Shown: positions 35,482-47,330, counted from the first letter of the stretch. The stretch: 64,000 nt of DNA from Posidonia oceanica (GCA_037176725.1 JAZBRS010000044.1:9672001-9736000), one strand, 5' to 3'. Made by a program: numbers and translations. The notes: a model not told the origin generated them from the letters alone.

Positions 35482-36992
35482 CTTGGAAATCCGAAGCCTG
35501 ATCTGAAATCTGCTTGGTCCATGTTGAAGAGTGCTCCGCCGAGGTCGTCCAGGTAGCTTGATTGAGAAGATCCAACGGCCGGATCTGAAGATATCCCAGC
35601 TTCAAGGCAGAGGGGCCAGAATAGGGGAGAAGAATGGATCTAGGTGTACAGGAGGTCCTAGGGGTGTGCACAACAGGTCCTCCCATGTAAATGGGAGCTA
35701 AGAATGCTTAAGTGTGTGCAAGGAATGCCAAAATGCAAGAATGCATGAGTGCAATGCATGTAGAATGCAAGAAAAGACATAAGGATGATTTTTCAGAAAA
35801 CTTGGGAACTTATATGCAGCTTTTGAAAAAGTGGGGGTCTAAATGCAAAGATTTTGAAAAGTTTGGGGCTTTTATGCAAAAATTTTGAAAACTGGAGAGT
35901 CCGAATGCAATTTTGCAAAGTGCAAGGTTCAAAATGCAATTTTTCAAGATAAACATGCATCAGGACATGTTTTGAAATCATATGGGAGATTGGCATGCAA
36001 TTTTGAAATCAATAGGGTCTAAAATGCAATTTTGCAAGCAAAACAGTGGTCTGAGTGGTCTAGGAATACAAACAGGGGACCTATATGCAATTTTTCAAAG
36101 ATGCAGGGTCTAAAATGCAATTTTATAAGCAAAATATGCATTTAAATGATTTTTAAAAGCATGCAGAGGACCTATGTGCAAATTTTAAAACATGCAGGGT
36201 CAAAAATGCAATTTTATAAGCAAAATATGCATTTAAATGATTTCTATAAGCATGCAGATGACCTATGTGCAATTTTTAAAACATGTAGGGTCAAAAATGC
36301 AATTTTATAAGCAAAATATGCATTTAAATGCATACTGTGCATTAATGAGGGACCTATATGCAAAAATCAGAAAATATGGGGGAAATGATGCAATGCAGTA
36401 AGATAAATTGAAAAATAAAAACCTAAGTTAACAGATTAGAGGACTAAACTGTAAATAAGGAAAAAAACAGGGACTAAAAATGCAATTTATCAAGGTAAAA
36501 TTAGAGCATTAAATCAGATTATCAACTAGAGGACTAACATGTAATAACAAAGAACTAGAGGACCAGAACTTAAAAAAACACTGAAGAGAAACACTGTGGA
36601 AGGACTAACATGCAATTAATCAACTTTTTAAGTTTTTCATGCAATATCATAAGATTTAAATGCGAAATTAAATGAACTTTAAACAGAAGCAGGACCAGAA
36701 TGCAATAAGTTAAAAAAGTAAGGCAGATATGCAATTTATCAACAAAATACTATGGTAAAGAAAAAAATAAAGGAACAGTAACTGGCCAGCGACCATGGGC
36801 ACTGTAGCAAATGCTACCAATGCCCAAGAACGCCGGAAAAGGGGGGTTGAGGCGGCGCAGACCGGCGGGCGATCTTCTCCAGAGGCAGGCGGAGCTCGGG
36901 CGACGTCCAGCGAGGCTCGGGGCTACCTAGAACAGACCGGAGAGGACGCCGGAGCATCGCAGACCTACTCAGAGGCAGTCCGGGCGATCGGC

Positions 36993-37134
36993 TTGGTATG
37001 GTATGTCACATTTGCCTCTGCTTCTTGGCTTGGTATGTCCCCTGCTATCTTGATGATTTTCCCATCGTGAGGGAATTTCAGGCATTGGTGCCGAGGAGAT
37101 GATACTCCTTTTAAATTGTCTAGCCATTGCCTCC
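36993..37134. other. 142-bp segment present only in the 5' LTR of A
   Basis: The flanks GCGATCGGC and GACGTCGACG are joined by two bases in the 3' LTR (near 9496-9499). The segment contains two copies of a GGCTTGGTATG/GCTTGGTATGT word but no clear target duplication or terminal repeats. Its origin is unknown; filler DNA at a break, a small transposon remnant, or deletion from the other LTR are possible. Confidence 0.75.
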
Positions 37135-40055
37135 GACGTCGACGTGATCTGGAGGCACCGGCGTACTCCTGGAGGTCATGCGGACCTGGGACAACCGTCG
37201 GAGCGGAATTCTGCAGACCGGAACGGCATCTGGGCTCGCCGGAGAAGAAAGCAGACGGCAGCGTTGACTCGGCGAGGAAGGCATTGGAACCCTAGTCTAA
37301 GGGGCTAGGAAGCAAGAGCGGAGAAAAACTAAGCTAAAGGTGCAGAGGAATACCTGTTTTGCAGTCCGGAGTGTCCCCCCGACGTGGATGGGTTCTGCAG
37401 GTGCCGGCGGTGGTCGTCCGGCTACTGGGAGCGTCGCTGGTGGGCGGCGATCGGTTGGAACTTCTCAGTGCGGTCCCCTAGTGCCTCCTGAATGCTCGGA
37501 GCGGAGCTTCGACGACCGAAGAGGAGATTGGCACTTTTGGGTGCACAGCAAAAGGCCGGAGGTGGGGGTGACTGTCTGCTACCTTCTGGATCAACCGGAG
37601 GGTACCGGCGACTAGCTAGATGGTTGAGGAAGGTGTGTGGATGCTCTAGAGGGCCAGGAAAGGGCTGGAGAGGAAGTTTGGGATTGGAAGGATTTTCTGG
37701 CAGAGAAGGGGATAGGTGTTTGTGGTGGTAGGTCTGGTCTGTGGTGAGAACTGAGGGTGATGCTTGGGTGGTTTAGGAACGTGGTGTTTCAGGGAGTTAC
37801 GGGGTAGATTTTGGGACGAAATGGAGGCCTGTGGTGTTGGGAATTCTGGAAGGAGTGGTGTTGGGTTCTGTTGTGGATTTTCAGATGATTGAGGGGAAAT
37901 GCTGGGATGGTTTCGAGCGTGGAAGGAAGGGGAAGGATGCTGGAGGTTTGGGTGAGATTGGGGGATGAATTTTGAATGATTTGCTGCACTGTGAAGGCTG
38001 GTTTCAGGTGGAAAGGAAGAGGAGGAAGAGGTCTGATCTCTGGCAGAGGAAGAGGAGGAGAATTGGGGGCTCTCTTGCTCTGGATTCTCTCACTCTCTCC
38101 TGGACGACGAAAAAGTGGAGGAAGGAGATGAAGCCTGAGGCTTTTTATCGGCTGCGATGGAGTGAAGCGCGGTGGATTTGAATTGCCACCGGCGGGAGCT
38201 GCTGCTGATGGGAGAGGAGCGGCTGGAGGCGATGGGCAATTAATGCCCTCGGAGAAGCCGTTGAGACGCGAGAGAGGAGGGTGGTGGACTGGTGCTGATG
38301 GTGATCAGGAGGGAGAAGAAATTGAATTTGAAGGAGGTGGAGGGAGACTCGTGGCGCGGGAGAGGGAGAATTGTGGAGGAAGAAGAAGAAGAAGAAGAAG
38401 GAAGGAGGGGCTGAAGGCTACGGGCCGGGCCGCTGTGCGAAAAAAAGAAAAAAAAGAAAGAAGGAAAAGAAGGAAGGAGGGGGGAAAAGGGCCAGACTGG
38501 GCCCAGCAGGAGAGAAAAGAAAAAATAGAAAGAAAGGAGAAAAGGAAGGAAAGGGAAGAGGAAAAGAAAGAAATAAAATTGATAAAAATAAAATAAAAAT
38601 AGGAAAAAGTTTTTAGAGTGATTGTGTTTTAAATTAGGACTTTGATTAGGCTTTTTAATGATTGTTTTTGGTTGGTTAATTGGGTTTAAAGGGGTTTTTA
38701 GTTTTGATTAGGGTTTTTAAGGTTTTCTTTGCTTTCGATTTGTCTTTAATTTTGATTAAATGTTTGTTAAGTCTCTTAAGTTGTTTTTTAATTATGTTTT
38801 TCTTGTTAAGTACTTGGGATGTTAATTAGGATTTTTAAAGTTTGTTTTTAAATCAATTAGAGTGAGTTTTAGATTTTTGATTTTGGTCTTTTTTCCTTAA
38901 GTTTTTTTGATTTGCTTTTGATTTTTGTTTGTTAAGTTCTTTTAATATTTTTTTAGTTAAGTTTTCTTGTTAAGTTCTTAATTAAGTGTTTTTAAATTCT
39001 GATTGTTTGTTTTTTCCTTTTAGTTAGGTTTTTGAATTATTCTCTTTAAATTTGTTAAGTTAGGTTTTTGCTTCTTAATAATTAGCCCTTGCATTTCTTA
39101 AGTGTTTTCTTGGTTGTTTTTAATAGGATTTTACTCTTACTTGTTTTGATTACATTTTGGCTTTTTCCTTGATTTTACAGCATTTTCTTTTGGTTTGTCT
39201 TGCATTTTTTAAGTTGCATTCTTGATTTTCCATTTTGGCTAGATTTAGTTAGGTTTAAGTTTTTAATTGTTTGCTTAATGTTTTTAATTATTTATTTTAG
39301 GGTTTTGGTTTGCCTTCCCCTTGTTTTAGTGTTTTTGAAAGTTTTTAAGGGTTTTTTAAGGATTTAGTAAGAGAAAGGAAAAGGAAATTAAAAGGAAGAA
39401 GAAAAGGGAGAAATGGAGGAATAAATAGGAAAGAGAGGAGCTGAAAGAAAATAATTTTTTGAAAGTCAAGGAAATTGCTAAAAATAAGATAAAAATAGGA
39501 ATGAGATTGAGAAGAGATAAGTGCACAAGGGGGGCCCACAGCCAGGCAAGAAAAAGGGAGAGAAGGGTGTGAAAAGAAGGAGGATAATCAGGAGAGAGAG
39601 AGGAGAGAGAAAAGAATAATCTAGGAGAGAGAAAAGGATAATTTGGGTAAATGGAGGGTTTAGAGGTTTTGAAAAGAGGTGAAAATTGGGGAATGTGTAG
39701 CCTAGGGTCTCTAGTGTTGCTCCTAGGGTTTTGGTTTGGTTTTGAGAAAGTTTTGGAAGGGTTTTGAGGTGTAGAAAAAGGGTAGTTTTACCTAGGTTTT
39801 CTAGAGTTTTTGGGAGTGGTTTTAGGTTGGAAATTTCTAAGTGTTTGGGTAAGTTTGCTAAGTTGGGAATGGTGAGTTTTCTTATGGTTTTTGGGTAAGT
39901 TTTTGGACTTGGGAAATGGATGTAATCTCAGGTCAAGTTTAGGCTTGTTTTGGAGAGTAGAATGAAGAGGATTGTGTAGTTTTGACCTACGTTTGTATCC
40001 AGAAGTCACGAGAAGATTCCAATTAATTCAAGCCTATCAAAATGGGGTGTCAACA

Positions 40056-40060
40056 CACAC
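40056..40060. repeat. Target site duplication of element A, right copy
   Basis: CACAC, followed by CCTTAGG as in the uninterrupted B 3' LTR at 52742. Confidence 0.93.
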
Positions 40061-40243
40061 CCTTAGGACCTCTTTTACACTTAGATCCCTTCTTCTCCCC
40101 TGTTCTTGAGTCTTCTGCCTTGAAGCCTGGATATCTTCTGATCGGACCGTCGGATCTTCGCAACCAAGTTACCTGGACCTTCCCGGTGGAGCAGACTTCA
40201 ATGCTAGCCAAGTTCTTCTCAGATCAAGCTTCAGATCTCCAAG

Positions 40244-40571
40244 GTAAGTCGTTCTGAACTCCTGCACAGCATCTTTGTTTGCATATCATTTGCATTTGCA
40301 TGCATTGCTTTCACATCGCGCTTTCCAAGCATGTAGATTAAGTCTTCCTCTTCTTACCTATCAATCCTATTCCTCCCTTTCGCATACTCTGAGTGTTTTG
40401 GGTTGAGTTTTCCCTGGATTCACTACTGATTGTGGCCTTCTTCCTCCTTTTCCACGGTCCGATTGCACCACGAGCTTTGCGTAGCATGCAAGACACATCG
40501 TGGGACGGTTTAGTGGGAAATAGTCACAGAATAGTGGTGATCCCTCCACTTGCTTCCTTTCCCCTTTGCAG
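40244..40571 (+). other. Candidate LTR intron (328 bp), B 5' LTR
   Basis: Donor CCAAG/GTAAGTC, acceptor TTCCTTTCCCCTTTGCAG, both near-ideal plant sites. Position relative to the LTR landmarks is the same as in element A, though the sequence in between has diverged. Confidence 0.55.
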
Positions 40572-40734
40572 ATCTTCACACCTGCATTGCGTGGTCCTTA
40601 AGTGGTGTTTGTCTTCACACCTACATCGCTTGCTTCCCTTTACTTGTTTTGTTTCTCCCCTTTGTATGTTTTTACATCTGCATTGCATGTTTGTATGACG
40701 TTTTGTTTCTGCACTTACATCGCCTGTTTTCGTT

Positions 40735-41450
40735 TTGTTTTTTTCACCGTTTCGCGTGTCTGCTTTGTTTCTTGCACCATTTTGCGTGCTTGCTTTGTTT
40801 CTTGCACATGTTTACGTGCCTGCTTTGTTTCTCGCACTGTTTTGCATGTCTACCTTGTTTTTGCACCTTTTGCATGTCTGCTTTGCTTCTTGCACCGTTT
40901 TGCGTGCCTGCTTTGTTTCTTGCACCATTTCGCGTGCCTGTTTTGTTTCTTGCACCTTTTGCGTACTCGCTTTGTTTCTTGCACTGTTTTGCGTGCCTGC
41001 TTTGTTTCTTGCACTGTTTTGCGTGTTGACTTTGTTTCGTGCACCGTTTTGCATGTCCACTTTGTTTCTTGCACCGTTTTGCATGCCGACTTTGTTTCTT
41101 GCACCGTTTTGCGTGCTTGCTTTGTTTTTCGCACCGTTTTGCTTTGCTTCTTGCACCGTTTTGCGTGCCTGCCTTGTTTTCGCACCGTTTTGCATGTCTG
41201 CTTTGCTTCTTGCACAGTTTTGCAAGTTCGCTTTGTTTCTTACACCGTTTCACGTGCCTGATTTGTTTCTTGCCCTGTTTTGCATGCCGACTTTGTTTCT
41301 TGCACTGTTTTGTATGCCCACTTTGTTGCTTGCACCGTTTTACGTGTCGACTTTGTTTCTTGCATCGTTTTGCATGCTTGCTTTGTTTTTTTGCACCGTT
41401 TTGCGTGCCGACCCTCGTTTCTTGCGCCGTTTTGCGTGTTTTACGTTATT
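40735..41450 (+). repeat. 30-bp tandem array in B 5' LTR
   Basis: About 23 units of TTTGTTTCTTGCACCGTTTT plus TGCGTGCC-type ends, with several 1-3-base length variants. No 90-bp higher-order period is evident here, unlike F and G. Confidence 0.88.
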
Positions 41451-42135
41451 TTCCTCTACATGTCACCTGCATTTCCTAGCTTTACTGCTGTTTTGTTTTA
41501 TCGCCTGCATTTGCATTAGGGCAGTGATGCTTACTACCTGGACTTCTCACGGACCAGGGTTCGCCCGGTTCGGAACACAGACAGCATTGTTGAGCACTTA
41601 GATAGCACATTTAATTCCTTGCACGTACTACATCACTTAGAGCACACCTATGAGCATCTAATCAGGAATTCGTGGCACTTAGGCATTCAAAGTATGCATT
41701 TCCCTGCGTATGCGGGCGTAAGCCTAGAAAGACCGATTCTCAGGCATGTCGGGGGTGCCTAACACCTTCCCTGCACGTAACAGGAGTCCTTGCCCTTTCT
41801 CTTGGCCCACAATGACCATATTGCCCTTATCCTAGGCATGAGTCATATCATTTGCATTCGTTTGCATCTCTTTTCTTTTGCATTGCATCTTTTGCTTGGT
41901 TTTGCGTGATTATTCACGCATTTCTTCGGTTTTCCTTGTCTCCCGACTTAATAGACATGGTGGCGACTCTAATTTGTCTTATCTTCTTCTTTTCTTCTCT
42001 TTTTTCCCTTTTTTAAGTGTTTTCGAGTTAAGTCTTCCTTCTCGGACACAGCCGCTAATAGTAAACCTGATTCTGATCAGTGCACGCGAGCTTTGGCAGA
42101 GTGCATGGACGATCTGAACACCGGGATTATTACAG

Positions 42136-42153
42136 TGGCGACTCCGCTAGGGA
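42136..42153 (+). other. Primer binding site, element B
   Basis: TGGCGACTCCGCTAGGGA, one base after the LTR. It differs by one base (G to A) from A's PBS. Confidence 0.88.
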
Positions 42154-43379
42154 AACCAGACTTCGGCTTTCGTTTTGGTTTTCGTTCGCTTGCATTTTGC
42201 ATCTTTGTTTGCCTTTGTGCCTTTGTCTGCTTTGTCTACTTGCTTAGTTCCCTTTAATTACCTTATTCATTTACTTATCGCACTTCTCTTTAACTATTAT
42301 CTTAGCATTTATTTACTTTATCTGCTTTACTCGCTGCTTTAATTCAAGTACTTCCTTTATTCCAGCATTCCATTGCCGTGCTTGCGTGTTTATTGCTTTA
42401 ATTCATGCCTTTTGTCTGATGCTTGGTTTATTTTACACAAGTATGCTATGTCACTACACTGAAGCACATGCTATGCCTTACCTGCCTTTTGTTGTGCTGA
42501 TCACTTCCTACTTTCACTAAACATGCCCACAATACTAGCACATGCCATGCACATGCCTTTTACTGTGATGTGTGTTATTTGCTTGCCATGCTTGGGTGAT
42601 TTTCTTCCCCTTTTTTTGCATTAAGCCTAAGGATAATTAGGGACTGATTGCTTGCCCCACGGCTAATTAAAAATGGCAAGTAAAAATAAAATCTAGGATC
42701 AACTGGAGCCATCAACACACTTGCATCCCCTTGAGTTAATAAAATACGCAAGATAAAAAACTTTAATCATTTGCATGAAGCATCATATAGGGCATGCATC
42801 TTCTCATCTGAGTCCACCTATCAGTCTGCAAAGGACGGTCCTGGCCTCTTGCCCTAATGCTTTGGCATGGCGTAAGTCGGTCGGTCTGTCCCCCCTTGTT
42901 GGGGGTCGTGTCGGTGCTAGTGGAGGGTACTACCCATGCTTCGGTAGGGTCGAGGCCACCAACGCACCACCCTGTTATTACCTGAGCTTTGGGCCAAGAG
43001 TTAGATAGGGGACCTACTTTTCTGACCTGAGTCGATGACCTGTACACTTGTGGGTATCCGAAGTAGACTACCTGCTAGGAAACACTAGATTGGTGAGAGA
43101 GAGCATGTTAGAAAGCATACATGTCATTCATGCCACAACTTAATGCATTTACATTTCATTTTCTGTTTCTAATCTCAGTTTCTGTTGTATCCTTCGCAGA
43201 GTTCAGTGAGCGAGTTCCCTAGCTGCAGCTTGAATTCCTCCCCTTACTGACACCTCTGCTGAGACACCTGTGCTTGATCATCTCCTTCTGAGCTATTCGC
43301 CTTTGCGAATATAGCTCCTCGTAGAACTCGTCTGCTTTCTGCTTGTCGCAGCCCTAATTTGACTCGCTCTCGGTCAGCA
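42154..43379 (+). other. Element B 5' leader (untranslated)
   Basis: Non-coding between PBS and gag. T-rich to 42600, then conserved blocks shared with A and C: 42620-42770 (GGCAAGTAAAAATAAAATC, AAGATAAAAAACTTT) and 42790-43080 (a GC-rich part containing GGGTCGTGTCGGTG). This is a candidate packaging or translation-control region by position only. Confidence 0.6.
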
Positions 43380-45590
43380 ATGGCCCAACGCACCATCGAA
43401 CCCCTGCTTACCCTTGCCTCGGAGGCAGTTTCTGCTCCAGTCCCTCTGACTCCCGCTTCCAACCCTTCTGTGTCCCTTGTGACACCAGAGTTTCCCCCTC
43501 TATCGCCTAGGGCACCCCAGTATGTGGTGGGACATTGGCAGACGTTCGCTCCTCCGGATCCGATCGTCGAGTCTATCTTGATGACCACCACTCGCATTCC
43601 GAAGGCGCCTCTGACCCCACCATCCCAGGGATACGTCACTTTTGACACCCCTTCTGTTGCTGCGGCAACTCTTGCCATAGGACTTCAATCTTCTGGACAG
43701 TCTGGACCTCTTGGCTCTGGCCCCTCGTCGGTGCTGCAATTCAGCGTTCGCACTGATGGGACACCTGAAGAGTAGTACCAGCATCTGATGGACACTATCC
43801 AGTGGCTGCAAGGTATGGCTCTATCAGTCCGCCCTTCTTCCTTTCCTGTTGGTCCTGAGATTCCTATGCGGCCTGCTCCTGCATATCATGCATTCCATTC
43901 TACACTTCCGCCTAGACCATCGTCTCAACTGCTCACAGTTCCGACGGTAGGGCCACGTATCCCGCCTCTTGCATCTGCACAACACCACACACAGCATGCA
44001 CCTCCGCCACCTGGTGGTCAGTCCTTCGGACTGGTTGGAGCGCAGTACCCGATAGGCCCACTGCCCGGCACTGCATCAGTGCGGCCGCTGCTGCTCCAGC
44101 ATTCTGCACCCACTGCACAGCATATCATCTATCCGCCTCCCTTGCATCAGGTTCAGAACTCAGCATGCATTCCCCTTTACACTCCACCACAGCACGGGTA
44201 TGCCAGCCATCATATTGCATCACCAGGCAATGTGATGGTAGATCCAGAGGAGCACCTTGATGCGACCCAATCAGCATACGTGGTCCCTACCCCCACTGCC
44301 CCATCACCTCTGGCAACTATTCCGGACCCCATCAATAACAGGATGGATGTTCTGGAAAAAGCACTACGTCTAGTGCAGGGTACAGACCACCAGACCTACC
44401 AGTTCTGGGACCTCTGCTATTTCCCAGAGGCGGTACTCCCACCAAAGTTCAAGATCCCGGACTTTGAGAAGTATGATGGTAGGGGCTGCCCCATAGCCCA
44501 TCTGAAGGCATATTGCGGTGATCTTGCCCAACTTCAAGGTGACGAGAGGTTGCTGATCCGCCTGTTCCAAAAGAGTCTGTCCGGTCTAGCCCTCAAGTAG
44601 TTCACGTCACTTGACATGTCAGTGATCAAGACTTGGAACGACCTGAGCCAGGCATTCCTGGAACAATATTCCTTCAACCTCGACCTGGTCCCAAAGCGCG
44701 CGGACCTGGTCGCAACCAAGCAGAATCCTAGCGAGCCGTTCGGGGAGTACGTCGGCTGCTGGCTTGCCCTTGCTTCACAGGTTCGAGACAGGCCCTCTGA
44801 CGAGGAGTCTATCGAGATCGTTATTAAAGGAGCACAGCCATCCACCAGAGCTCTGCTTAGCATCCAACCCGTCACGACCTTCACTGCACTGATCCGAGTT
44901 GGCACTCGCGTAGAGAGTTCATTGCGGAGTGGCAACTTCCCCGCACTCTCTGTGCTTGCCAAGCAGGCCCCCGTCGGCAGTAACAGCAGCGGCAGCAGCA
45001 CCGTCAACAACAACAATGGCAGCAACAATAATCGTCCCAAGAAGAAGGATCTGCCAAAACCCGTTGTTGCATACGTCGACTCTCCTGCTGCGCCTGTTCA
45101 TCTGGCGTCTCGGCCTGCCCCTCCTCAGATCTTTTACGCACCTGCACCTAGGGCACACCCCACACCACAGATCACTACCACCGCTCGACTGGTCTATCCT
45201 ACCGTACCAGTTCAGCAAGGACAATTCCAAAGGCAGAGACGGCCACCCATTGAGAAGCGGAAGTTTGCCCCACTAGTGGAACCGCTAAATGCCATCCTCC
45301 CGAAGGTTACGTCGCTCCTGAAGTTTCCAGAGGTTCGCCCGCCACCAAACCCACTACCGCATTGGTTTAAGGCGAACCTTTTCTGTAATTTCCACCGAAG
45401 CGTCGGGCATTCGACGGATAATTGCTACACTCTCCGGAATGCTATCCAGGACTTCATCGAGTCAGGAACGATTATGATCGACACGCACGAGGCATCCACT
45501 TCTACACCATCTCATGCATCTGCATCGGCATCTGCCCCAGCTAACATTATTCGCCAGCCCGTTGCCGGAGCACTCCTATTCGGGAGGCGC
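43380..45590 (+). pseudogene. Gag polyprotein, element B (broken)
   Basis: The start is the Met of MAQRTIEPLLT; an in-frame Met at 43359 exists but is not shared by C. Pro/Ser-rich N-terminus, then capsid-type region IPDFEKYDGRGC to GEYVGCW (44455-44765), basic Asn-rich linker (NNRPKKKD) and an intact C-x2-H-x4-H-x4-C knuckle CNFHRSVGHSTDNC (about 45385-45430). TAG at 43773-43775 replaces Gln (A has Gln). TAG at 44598-44600 replaces Trp (A: LALKWFTS). A frameshift near 45560 shifts into the pre-protease frame. Confidence 0.87.
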
Positions 45591-46900
45591 AGGGACCTCA
45601 GGAATCCATTCTCTTTTTCCTTCCAGATCTCCCACATCTGTGGTGGACCCTTCTGAGCTTATCCATGATGTTTCTACTCCCTTTCCGGTCTCCCTTTATC
45701 TTGCGGCTATCGCCGGCTCCGAGTCGGGCGTTCATATGATCCAATCACGTGCCAGGCCGAAGTGTTCTTCTGCACCTGCCACCATGCTTCCTCGGGCCCA
45801 AGCCCCAGTACACCTACTAGGTAACCCACAGCCAGCATCCCCAGTACATCTCCTAAGCAAGCCTCAGCTAGGGTCTCCCGTACACCTGTTAGGAAGACCT
45901 CAGCCTCCACCCCCTTTGCCTTCGCAACAACCCCTTTGTCCATACCTCCCTCAACCAATAGGCGCCCCTGTAGCCCCTCTCGTGCTCGCTGCATGCGCTC
46001 TCGTGGTTATCAACCTAACCTGGGACACCCATCGCGTACTTTACAGCTACACTACAGAAATGTGTGCGGAAGTGACGCGAACGGGGAGGGTCTACAAACC
46101 CCCAGTACTAGTGGCTAGACCTAGTCATCCAGAACCTGCAGCACCTCTTCCCTTAGGCCAACCTACAACCCTGCCACCATCAGGCCAACCGCTTGTACCT
46201 GCCATAGCTGAACCTGTCCCCAAAGCCACACTTCCTACCACCAAAAAGGGCCAGCCCAAGGCCGACATTACTTCCCAACTCAAAAAGGTTAAAGCCGACA
46301 TATCCATTTGGGACCTGATACACACCTCTACCGAACACCGCGAGGCTTTTCTTCGCGTGTTCCAAGCTGCCCATGTGTCCCAAGCCATAGAGCCTGCTGC
46401 CTTGGAAAGCATGGTCAGAATGATTGCGGAGCCCCAGGTCATCACTTTCACGAGTGATGAGTTACCTCCGACGGGGATTAATCATAACCAACCCTTGTTC
46501 GTTACGGTACAATTCAAGAACTTTCGCATTCCCCTTGCGCTGGTCGATAATGGGTCAGGCCTTAACGTCTGTCCCTTGTGAACAGCAACTAAGCTCGGAT
46601 TCAAAGCCGAGGACATTACTTCGGTTGTAAAGGGAATGACAGCTTTTGATAATACCCACCATGACGCTCTAGGGATTTTGATTATTCCTCTTATCAATGG
46701 TCTGGTCACATTCGATGTGGAATTCTATGTCGTTGACTTAGAGCCTAACTTCAACTTTCTACTTGGGTGTCCTTGCCTTCACAAGCATCAGGTTACCCCT
46801 AGACCCTCCATCGCATGATCAAGTTTCGCCAAGGCGACGATGTCATCGTCGTTATGGCGGAGAACTTTGAAAAGGAGCGGATCGAGGCAGTCTCCTCTGT
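45591..46900 (+). pseudogene. Pre-protease segment and aspartic protease, element B (broken)
   Basis: A Pro-rich segment with repeated PVHLL(G/S) motifs, then ITSQLKKVKADISIWDLI and HREAFLRVFQ (46265-46370, a Tat signature). Retropepsin follows with LVDNGSGLNVCPL (Asp about 46546). The next codon is TGA (46579-46581), where A has CGT for Arg. Past the stop the frame continues TATKLGFKAED and FNFLLGCPCLHKH; the usual GRPWL is GCPCL here, so the fold is probably lost. A frameshift near 46800 follows. Confidence 0.85.
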
Positions 46901-47330
46901 CTCTTCACAGACTGTCCCCTTTGATCCTGAACTCCTAATGCTTTATACTGCGTTAATCGGTGCGAGCCAGTTAACTTTTTACCAGATCTTGAACATGTCA
47001 ACTCCTTGGCCGTTCACAATAACCCTTTTCAGATGGTCGAAAACGTCTATCACAGGTGGGGTTACGTCAAGGGGATGCCGCTCGGACGGTACGGCCAGGG
47101 AATCGCTGAGCCGATCGTGGCGGAGGAGCGAAGAGACAATGAGGGTCTTGGATACAACCCGCAAGCTGATGAAAGTAAGCGTCCGCAGCCGAAGAATCAA
47201 AGAATGATCATTCCCCGGGACCTCGCTAACTTCACCAGTGCAGGTATCCTGAGTTCAAGCGTAGTTCAAGCCGTAGTGCAGTCAGAGCCATGCCAAAGCC
47301 CTTCGTTGCTGGGAGAAGACTAGGTCTGCA
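46901..47330 (+). pseudogene. G-patch-like segment, element B
   Basis: Read in the frame opening at 47006: HRWGYVKGMPLGRYGQGIAE then NEGLGYNP (about 47050-47165), followed by IIPRDLANFTSAGIL. Compared with A the glycines and GQGI/GLGY are kept. The G-patch is an RNA-binding glycine-rich motif, known C-terminal to the protease in some retroviruses; its presence here is my reading of the motif. Confidence 0.6.

Larger units (their letters stand above)
790..40055 (-). mobile_element. Element A: full-length Tat/Ogre-type Ty3/gypsy retrotransposon
   Basis: This is a complete element on the minus strand. The 5' LTR is 34047-40055, PBS 34026-34045, gag-pol 32718-24164, an extra ORF 22654-21453, a repeat-rich 3' UTR, a polypurine tract at 12429-12443 and a 3' LTR at 790-12428. 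The LTRs begin TGTTGACACCCC and end ATTACTACA, flanked by a perfect CACAC duplication. Removing solo LTRs F and G leaves about 28 kb, long for a plant LTR element but normal for the Ogre type. The coding regions carry at least 11 stops and several frameshifts, so it is non-autonomous. It was inserted in the 5' LTR of element B. Confidence 0.93.
34047..40055 (-). mobile_element. Element A 5' LTR (6009 bp)
   Basis: The start is at 40055 and the end at 34047. It is collinear with the 3' LTR. Differences seen: a 142-bp extra segment (36993-37134), an array shorter by about two units, and scattered substitutions. Domains from LTR start: terminal and CT/GATAAT block (40055-39530), A/T-rich (39360-38600), purine/GC-rich (38600-36840), phrase array (36750-35780), conserved block with hairpin (35700-35470), candidate intron (35481-35156), 30-bp array (35035-34685), stem-loop block near 34364-34384 and PBS-like site 34168-34177. 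ORFs in the purine-rich part are compositional. Confidence 0.92.
40061..42134 (+). mobile_element. Element B 5' LTR, right part
   Basis: It continues 1-789 after the A insertion and aligns with 52742-54859. It contains the candidate intron, the 30-bp array, the stem-loop block (about 41752-41772), the PBS-like site at 41961-41970, and the LTR end GGGATTATTACA at 42134. The array region differs in length from the 3' LTR by about 44 bp. Confidence 0.92.

Noticed and set aside
42775..43008. Small leader ORF (about 78 codons) with partial similarity in A and C
   Set aside because: The frame is shifted in A and the start codon is not shared; nucleotide conservation explains the similarity.
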